Source: Candidatus Methanomarinus sp. HR1 (GTDB taxonomy: Archaea; Halobacteriota; Methanosarcinia; Methanosarcinales; Methanocomedenaceae). Taken from it: DNA of 9,937 bases. Made by a program: the position numbers and the translations under genes. Below are positions 5,163 to 9,937 of this stretch, one piece after another (the first letter of the stretch is position 1; each line of letters starts with the position of its first letter). Location: positions 1-9,937 of the forward strand of contig MZXQ01000023.1 in NCBI GenBank assembly GCA_002926195.1. Reading direction: 5' to 3'. Below the pieces are notes generated by a model. The model ran no database searches. It was not told the origin of the DNA and was given only the letters and a program-made list of their open reading frames with translations.

Positions 5163-6017
5163 ATGGATACTGATATCATGCAAAAATATCTTGAAGCTGG
5201 CAGAATTGCTTCAAAAGTAAGAAATGAAACCGCAAAGGCGGTAGAAGATAATATGCGTCTGATTGATATTGCCGAATATTCAGAAAACCTCATCTATGAA
5301 ATGGGAGCAAAAGCAGCATTTCCCTGCAACATATCAGTCAATGAAATAGCATCTCATTATACTCCTGAATACGGGATACAACGAATCGCTGCTGATGATC
5401 TGGTAAAAATAGATATAGGGGTTCATATAGACGGTTATATTGCAGATACAGCTACCACAATCGAAGTTGGCACAAACCGTAATAATATACTTATCCGTGC
5501 GGCTGAGAAGGCGCTGGATGCAGCGATCAAGATAGTTCGCGAAGATATTAATACCAAACAGCTTGGAACAGTAATAGAAAATGTGATAAAGTCCTATAAC
5601 TGCACTTCAGTAACCGACCTGACAGGTCACAGTATAGATAGATATACCATCCACAGTGGCATCAATATTCCCAACCAAGCCAATACCTCATTCGGGAATA
5701 CCTTGCATGCCGGAGATGTAATAGCCATAGAGCCATTCACAACCCGAGGGCCCGGACGGATAAAGCAGGGTGAGACCAGGATATTTGGTCTGCTGCATAA
5801 TAAAAAACAAAACCATCCGGAATATCAAAATTTACTCTCACAGTTTAATACACTTCCATTTACCAGACGGTGGATGCAGAACCCTGATAAACTGGAAAAG
5901 ATAAGACGGTTCTTAAGAAGATATCCGGTTCTGATAGAAAGTGACGGATATCCGGTTGCTCAGATTGAACATACTATTATTGTTAATAAGCATGGATGTA
6001 AAGTAATTACTGATTAA
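5163..6017 (+). CDS. map: Methionine aminopeptidase, type II (archaeal)
   Basis: This dinuclear-metal protease removes the initiator methionine from nascent proteins whose second residue is small. All five expected metal ligands are present: D84 (KIDIGVHIDG), D95 (GYIADTATT), H156 (GHSIDRYTIHSG), E190 (AIEPFTT) and E269 (QIEHTIIV). Catalytic-pocket histidines are H65 (ASHYTP) and H164 (TIHSG). The insert after the E190 region, which carries the type II helical subdomain, is present (about 205-250: NLLSQFNTLPFTRRW and following), separating it from bacterial type I enzymes. 284 residues is a little shorter than the Pyrococcus enzyme (295). The start ATG is backed by AAGGAG. It is second in an operon with an unrecognised protein, divergent from mmp11. 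The downstream 124 bases hold a T5 tract at 6027-6031 that may end transcription. Confidence 0.96.
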   Translation: MDTDIMQKYLEAGRIASKVRNETAKAVEDNMRLIDIAEYSENLIYEMGAKAAFPCNISVNEIASHYTPEYGIQRIAADDLVKIDIGVHIDGYIADTATTIEVGTNRNNILIRAAEKALDAAIKIVREDINTKQLGTVIENVIKSYNCTSVTDLTGHSIDRYTIHSGINIPNQANTSFGNTLHAGDVIAIEPFTTRGPGRIKQGETRIFGLLHNKKQNHPEYQNLLSQFNTLPFTRRWMQNPDKLEKIRRFLRRYPVLIESDGYPVAQIEHTIIVNKHGCKVITD

Positions 6018-6045
6018 CATTATACATTTTTATACATTAAGAACA
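6018..6045 (+). terminator. Possible T-rich transcription end after map
   Basis: Just after the map stop a direct repeat TATACATT...TATACATT (6021-6028 and 6031-6038) encloses a short T run. Archaeal termination often uses plain T-rich tracts without a hairpin, but this tract is short, so the call is weak. Confidence 0.3.
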
Positions 6046-6122
6046 ATACAATAAATGTTTATTTGCGGTGGGACATACACAAAAGTGAAAATTATTAGAA
6101 AATGTAAACTGAGTGAGCATTT

Positions 6123-6134
6123 TTGATATATCAA
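6123..6134 (+). promoter_or_regulatory. Candidate TATA box / palindrome TTGATATATCAA before the acd operon
   Basis: A perfect 12-bp palindrome whose ATATAT core is centred at 6128, about 31 bases before the ATG at 6160. Transcription would start about 4 to 9 bases before the ATG, giving an almost leaderless mRNA, which agrees with the lack of a Shine-Dalgarno site. Its symmetry also allows an operator role. Confidence 0.42.
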
Positions 6135-6159
6135 GTTATATTTGGTATACTATGAAAAT

Positions 6160-8250
6160 ATGCTGGAAGAATTATTTGAACCAAGCTCTATTGCAATAAT
6201 AGGAGCATCAAGAGACCCAAAAAAGCCAGGGGGTGCAATCCTTGCAAACCTTATCAAAGAATTTGAGGGTAATATATATCCTGTAAACCCAAAGAGTGAT
6301 ATGGTTCAGGGCTTTAAGTGCTACCATTCAGTAGATGAAGTACCCTCGGCAGAACTGGCTGTGATCGTTATTCCTGCCGGATTAGTACCTGATACACTGA
6401 AACAGTGTTCTAAAAAGGATACAAAAAATGTGGTAATTATTTCGGCCGGTTTTAAAGAATCCGGGCCGGAAGGCGCAATACTTGAAAAACAGATAATAGA
6501 TATCTCAAGAGATTCGGGGATACGCATCCTGGGACCCAATTGCCTGGGACTGCTCAATACGCATAATGGTATGAACGCCACTTTTGCAGCAGGAAGTGCA
6601 AGAAAAGGCAATATTGCTATTATGTCTCAATCAGGAGCACTATGTACATCCATACTGGACTGGGCTGCATCTGAGAATATCGGGTTTAGCAAATTCCTCA
6701 GTTTAGGGAACAAAGCGGATATTGCAGAAAATGACCTGCTGGATTCATGGAGCCATGACGATGAGACTGATGTCATTCTTGCTTATCTTGAAGGCATAAA
6801 GGATGGACAGCAGTTTATAAGAACAGCCCGTGAGGCAACCAAAAGAAAACCTGTAGTAGTAATCAAAAGCGGGAGGACATCAACAGGTTCCAAAGCTGCT
6901 GCATCACATACCGGGACCCTGGCAGGAAGCGATCGGGCCTATACATCCGCATTTGATCAAAGCGGAGTGATCCGGGCATATTCAATGGAAGAACTATTTG
7001 ATTATTCCAGGGCATTTTCTACCCAACCTTTACCTGAAGGGTTCAATGTTGCTATAATAACTAATGCCGGAGGTCCCGGGATCATGGCTGCTGATGCCTG
7101 TGAGGAAGTGGGTTTAAGACTTGCTTCATTTAAACCTGAAACCATAGATAAACTGCGGCATGGCCTGCCACCCCAGGCTAATATATACAATCCGATAGAT
7201 GTACTGGGTGACGCCACTTCCCAGCGGTATGACCTGGCACTTGAAGCAGCAATGAGCGACCCCATAGTGGATGGTATAATAGTCCTGGTATCTCCACAGG
7301 CAATGACTGATGTGGAACAGATCGCTCAGGCCGTGATCCGGACATCCGGGAACCGCACTAAACCGATTGTTACCAGCCTTATCGGAGGAAACAGCATGGT
7401 TGAAGGTGATAAAATACTTGATATGGGTAAAGTACCTAATTACCCTTATCCGGGACGTGCAGCAAAAGCATTGTCCGTACTGGCAAAGTACAGACAGTAT
7501 AAAGAAATAGTCCGATCGCCATACGAACAGTTTGATGTGGATGAAAATGGAGTACGCAGTATCATTGATAGTGCTATTAACGAGGGTATATACACACTGG
7601 GTGTGGAATCTCTGGATATTCTGGCATGTTACGGCATCCCGACTGTCAGGTCAATACATGCAAGGACTATTGAAGAAGCACTCCAGGCAGCCGAAAAGAT
7701 AGGATATCCTGTTGCTATGAAAATAGTATCTCCTGACATATCACATAAATCAGATGTGGGTGGAGTAAAGATCAATATAAAAGACGAAAAGGAACTTACA
7801 TTTACTTATACGGTAATGCGACAGAATATCGGAAGGATATTACCGGATGCCCGCATCAAAGGTGTACAGATACAGGAAATGCGGTATACAGGTAAAGAGA
7901 TCATTGTAGGTATGCATAAGGATGCCCAGTTCGGTCCTATGCTGATGTTCGGGTTGGGCGGTATTTATGTGGATATACTCAAAGATGTATCTTTTGCCGT
8001 AGCTCCTATCAATAGAGATGATGCAAATAAGATGATACAACAGATCAGGTCATTCCCGCTGCTCACAGGAGTTAGAGGAGAAGAAGCCTCTGATATCGAT
8101 TCAATTGTCGACAGTCTATTGCGACTTTCACAGCTTGCATGTGATTTTCCCGAGATAGTTGAACTGGATATCAATCCCCTGTTCGTATATGCCAGAGGTA
8201 AAGGATGTGTTGCACCGGATTTTAGGATCATATTGGAGGAAAGAAAATGA
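6160..8250 (+). CDS. acd: ADP-forming acetyl/acyl-CoA synthetase, fused alpha-beta
   Basis: Catalyses acyl-CoA + ADP + Pi = acid + ATP + CoA, the archaeal one-enzyme route from acetyl-CoA to acetate with ATP gain. Domains in order: CoA-binding Rossmann fold (about 1-130; SIAIIGAS, NPKS); succinyl-CoA-ligase-like domains (about 140-455; MSQSGALCTSIL, SLGNKAD); and an ATP-grasp beta part (about 465-696; GYPVAMKIVSP, GLGGIYVDILKDVSF, ELDINPL). The phosphorylated alpha-type histidine is H250 in ASHTGTLAGSD; the beta-type histidine is H529 in DISHKSDVGGV. ATG at 6160 (696 residues) matches the usual family start MLEELFEPSSIAIIGAS; a TTG at 6142 would add six residues without a ribosome site. The fused order is as in the Methanocaldococcus jannaschii enzyme. 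It overlaps the next gene by four bases. Substrate could be acetate, propionate or an aryl acid. Confidence 0.94.
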   Translation: MLEELFEPSSIAIIGASRDPKKPGGAILANLIKEFEGNIYPVNPKSDMVQGFKCYHSVDEVPSAELAVIVIPAGLVPDTLKQCSKKDTKNVVIISAGFKESGPEGAILEKQIIDISRDSGIRILGPNCLGLLNTHNGMNATFAAGSARKGNIAIMSQSGALCTSILDWAASENIGFSKFLSLGNKADIAENDLLDSWSHDDETDVILAYLEGIKDGQQFIRTAREATKRKPVVVIKSGRTSTGSKAAASHTGTLAGSDRAYTSAFDQSGVIRAYSMEELFDYSRAFSTQPLPEGFNVAIITNAGGPGIMAADACEEVGLRLASFKPETIDKLRHGLPPQANIYNPIDVLGDATSQRYDLALEAAMSDPIVDGIIVLVSPQAMTDVEQIAQAVIRTSGNRTKPIVTSLIGGNSMVEGDKILDMGKVPNYPYPGRAAKALSVLAKYRQYKEIVRSPYEQFDVDENGVRSIIDSAINEGIYTLGVESLDILACYGIPTVRSIHARTIEEALQAAEKIGYPVAMKIVSPDISHKSDVGGVKINIKDEKELTFTYTVMRQNIGRILPDARIKGVQIQEMRYTGKEIIVGMHKDAQFGPMLMFGLGGIYVDILKDVSFAVAPINRDDANKMIQQIRSFPLLTGVRGEEASDIDSIVDSLLRLSQLACDFPEIVELDINPLFVYARGKGCVAPDFRIILEERK
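8235..8240 (+). promoter_or_regulatory. Shine-Dalgarno site GGAGGA inside the end of acd
   Basis: Six bases before the ATG at 8247, within the last codons of the synthetase. It allows coupled translation across the ATGA stop-start overlap. Confidence 0.8.
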
Positions 8251-9317
8251 AGACCATACTTATTGGATCAACTGAAGGCTTCTCAGGAAAAAGCGCTATC
8301 ACCCTTGGTCTTGCCACAATATTGAAAGAGACAGGGTATAAAGTAGGGTTTATGAAACCCCTTGGTAATAAACTTAAATGGGAAGCTGACAGACTTATCG
8401 ATGAAGATACGCAAAATATCAAGAAGATACTGGGTCTAAGCGAATCTGTTGATGATATTACACCCATCCATCTAACAGATGATTTTCTGCATAAAGTATT
8501 AAAAGGTGAAGTTAGCGGTCTGGAACAGAGTATCAGGTCAGCTTTTGATAAAATATCAAGGGATAAGGATATAGTGTTAATAGAAGGCAATGCAGCCTTC
8601 TCAGATGGTGCTATCTACGGGATGTCAGATGCTAATGTAGCACATCTTCTTAATGCTTCAATACTACTGGTGGCAAAGTACAGGTCCATGAAGAGTATAG
8701 ATAATATTATAACAGACTACAAGATCATCAGCGAACCTGAAAGGATGATGGGAGTGGTCCTGAATGATGTTCCTGAGGATGAACTCACTGATATAGAGGA
8801 TCTTGTGAAACCATACCTGATCAACCAGGGCGTAGATGTGCTGGGAGTGATCCCAAAGGATTTTACGTTACGCTCAATAGCAGTTGGACAGATAGCTGAG
8901 ATGCTGCCGGGTGAGATTCTTACAGCAAAGGAGAAATGTGAAGAGTTAGTGGAACATATCCTGGTAGGAGCTATGGAAACTGATAGTGCACTCGGTTTTT
9001 TTAGAAAATCCCATAATTATGCTGTGGTAACCGGAGGGGATAGGGCAGATATACAACTTGCAGCTATGGAAGCTAATACTAAATGCCTGATACTTACAGG
9101 CAACCTGTATCCAAGTGCTGCTGTACTGGGTACTGCCCAGATTAAAGAGGTTCCGATAATTTTGGTATCTGCTGATACCATGACCACCATCGATCATCTG
9201 GAGACATTAATGGGACGCTCAAGTATGAGTAATCCTGAAAAAATAAAAAAAATAGTAGAACTGTTAAAGAGCTCTCTGGACCTTGATGCAATAATCCGTC
9301 ATATTGATAAGCAGTAG
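8247..9317 (+). CDS. BioD-like P-loop plus DRTGG-domain protein (phosphotransacetylase N-terminal-like)
   Basis: The protein corresponds to the N-terminal, non-catalytic part of long bacterial phosphotransacetylases: a dethiobiotin-synthetase-like P-loop domain, then a DRTGG domain. The P-loop is GSTEGFSGKSAITLGL (residues 6-21); the loop before GKS is one residue longer than in true BioD. VLIEGNAAFSDGAIYGM (about 110-126) is the second nucleotide-binding strand, and GVVLNDVPEDEL the base-recognition region. The DRTGG-type domain (about 252-330) contains YAVVTGGDRADIQLAAMEA and LILTGNLYPSAAVLG. The phosphotransacetylase catalytic domain itself is absent, so it should not make acetyl phosphate. 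The 356-residue length matches stand-alone members usually annotated 'phosphotransacetylase family'. ATGA overlap and a strong ribosome site tie its synthesis to the synthetase, so a sensing or regulatory role in acetyl-CoA/acetate exchange is inferred. No membrane segment. Tandem stops TAG TAA end the operon. Confidence 0.87.
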   Translation: MKTILIGSTEGFSGKSAITLGLATILKETGYKVGFMKPLGNKLKWEADRLIDEDTQNIKKILGLSESVDDITPIHLTDDFLHKVLKGEVSGLEQSIRSAFDKISRDKDIVLIEGNAAFSDGAIYGMSDANVAHLLNASILLVAKYRSMKSIDNIITDYKIISEPERMMGVVLNDVPEDELTDIEDLVKPYLINQGVDVLGVIPKDFTLRSIAVGQIAEMLPGEILTAKEKCEELVEHILVGAMETDSALGFFRKSHNYAVVTGGDRADIQLAAMEANTKCLILTGNLYPSAAVLGTAQIKEVPIILVSADTMTTIDHLETLMGRSSMSNPEKIKKIVELLKSSLDLDAIIRHIDKQ

Positions 9318-9323
9318 TAATAC

Positions 9324-9662
9324 CTAACCATACATGAGCTCATCCGGGGGGGGTGATTGTAGCAGGTTTATGATATATTCCATTGGTACAGGTGAATACG
9401 CTTCCATCTCATTGCCGCAATTCGGACACTGCATTTTAAATCTAATAGGTGTGGCAATGATCTCTTCTTCAATATAGGATTCCTGGATATAGGGGTTGGG
9501 AACAGTAGTAGGCTTACTGGTTTCAAACTGATTGGTTTGTAACAGGTGATAGTAAGTGGATTTTTCTGTGTTACCGCAATCAGGGCATGTAAGAATTATT
9601 TTATTAGATAGGTATTTATTATTTTTTTTGGTTTTGATTAATTTGTTGAGTATATCGATCAC
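9324..9662 (-). CDS. Small zinc-ribbon protein, 112 residues
   Basis: Two CPxCG knuckles, C26/C29 (LTCPDCGN) and C79/C82 (MQCPNCGN), are spaced to form one four-cysteine zinc ribbon with a long insert, or less likely two half sites. The N-terminus is lysine- and asparagine-rich (KLIKTKKNNKYLSNK), the insert is polar with many threonines and prolines, and the C-terminus is acidic. No signal peptide or membrane segment; no recognised family beyond zinc ribbon. The only upstream start is GTG at 9662, without a ribosome site, but TTTATATC 26-27 bases upstream supports a leaderless mRNA. It converges on the acd operon with six bases between stop codons. A G8 run (9346-9353) codes for the SPPPDE segment and could be error-prone. 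Nucleic-acid or protein binding is plausible but unproven. Confidence 0.72.
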   Translation of the reverse strand: MIDILNKLIKTKKNNKYLSNKIILTCPDCGNTEKSTYYHLLQTNQFETSKPTTVPNPYIQESYIEEEIIATPIRFKMQCPNCGNEMEAYSPVPMEYIINLLQSPPPDELMYG

Positions 9663-9719
9663 GGTAATTAATATGTTCTTGGTAGATATAAATCTTATAG
9701 TTTTTTAAGGGTGAGAATT
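9663..9719. other. Intergenic region between the zinc-ribbon gene and the right-edge frame
   Basis: AT-rich divergent spacer. It contains the minus-strand TTTATATC box and, on the plus strand, TAATTAATAT (9665-9674), which has suitable spacing to drive the right-edge frame with a leader of about 25 bases. A T6 run at 9701-9706 precedes the plus-strand ribosome site. Confidence 0.35.
9685..9692 (-). promoter_or_regulatory. Candidate TATA box TTTATATC for the zinc-ribbon gene
   Basis: The minus strand reads AAGATTTATATC with a purine-rich BRE-like lead, centred at 9688, 26-27 bases before the GTG. This is the best spaced TATA-like box in the window and implies transcription starting at the GTG itself. 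Confidence 0.5.
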
Positions 9720-9937
9720 ATGGATTGCACTGACTACAGCATTTGTAGGCGCTTTCATGATAGTCCTTCAATGCAAACAGATGGATTTCGTTGGCCTGCG
9801 ATTTATTAAGGGATACGGTTCGATCTACTCCCTGAAACTTATTATTGGGTGAAAGCGGAAATCGCTGTTAATCAGCAGGTAATTACACATCTTGCTTCGT
9901 TTGTACCACTTTATGATAAACTACATGACATTATAGT
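9720..9937 (+). pseudogene. Interrupted reading frame at the right edge
   Basis: An ATG at 9720 follows GGGTGA (9709-9714) at five bases, a believable ribosome site. The frame gives 29 residues (MDCTDYSICRR... RWPAIY), then TAA at 9807-9809, then stays open in the same frame to the last base (GIRFDLLPETYYWVKAEIAV and beyond, ending about ...PLYDKLHDII). The whole 72-codon frame has just that one stop. TAA is neither the pyrrolysine nor the selenocysteine codon, so readthrough is unlikely. Options are a decayed gene, a sequence error, a 29-residue peptide followed by a separate gene, or chance. Another frame (ALTTAFVGAFMIV...) looks membrane-like but lacks a start and also stops. No family recognised. 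Confidence 0.35.

Noticed and set aside
6142..6159. Upstream TTG start for the acetyl-CoA synthetase
   Set aside because: No ribosome site. The ATG at 6160 gives the usual family N-terminus.
8228..8590. Minus-strand frame of 120 codons over the acd / BioD-like junction
   Set aside because: Antisense to two well-supported genes with strong motifs; no family match and no promoter signal.
9721..9842. Membrane-like frame (ALTTAFVGAFMIV...) overlapping the right-edge frame
   Set aside because: No start codon before its hydrophobic stretch, a TGA just upstream and another TGA after about 40 codons; the ATG frame with a ribosome site is preferred.
1..9937. CRISPR array, insertion sequence or prophage
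   Set aside because: No regularly spaced direct repeats, no recognisable transposase or integrase and no terminal inverted repeats with target duplications were seen.

Overview
The window looks like a chromosomal segment of a methanogenic or methane-oxidising archaeon, most likely close to Methanosarcinales / ANME-2. The main evidence is a gene of the methanogenesis marker protein 11 family, an archaeal-type (type II) methionine aminopeptidase, a fused ADP-forming acyl/acetyl-CoA synthetase, a secreted protein whose N-terminus resembles methanogen parallel beta-helix surface proteins, Shine-Dalgarno sites of the GGAGGTGA type, and TATA-like boxes at archaeal spacing. The lineage call is inference; no rRNA or tRNA gene is present to anchor it.

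Layout. Positions 1-211 (minus) hold the start of an exported beta-helix-type protein that runs off the left edge. Positions 389-3250 (minus) are a complete uvrA, the damage-recognition ATPase of bacterial-type nucleotide excision repair. A 279-bp intergenic region rich in small inverted repeats precedes a 68-residue protein of unknown function (3530-3736, plus). This converges on mmp11 (3751-4641, minus). A compact divergent promoter region separates mmp11 from a two-gene operon (4726-6017, plus) of an unrecognised 139-residue protein and the methionine aminopeptidase map. A second plus-strand operon (6160-9317) has the fused ADP-forming acetyl-CoA synthetase translationally coupled, by a 4-base ATGA overlap, to a BioD-like P-loop plus DRTGG protein that resembles the N-terminal part of long bacterial phosphotransacetylases. 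It converges on a small double-CxxC zinc-ribbon protein (9324-9662, minus). The right end (9720-9937, plus) has a reading frame with a good ribosome site, interrupted by one in-frame TAA and running off the edge.

How the genes work together. The clearest functional unit is the acetyl-CoA/acetate operon: the synthetase would interconvert acetyl-CoA + ADP + Pi with acetate + ATP + CoA, and its overlapping partner is a candidate sensor or regulator. map is housekeeping (N-terminal Met removal). uvrA acts in DNA repair with UvrB and UvrC, which are not in this window.

The most unusual non-coding signal is a pair of near-identical small palindromic elements (AAAATCCGA... AGGATTTTGTTC), about 3.2 kb apart on opposite strands. 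Each lies just downstream of a TATA-like box and upstream of the ribosome site of the gene it faces. Two degenerate relatives may lie in the uvrA upstream region. No CRISPR array, transposase, rRNA or tRNA was recognised.
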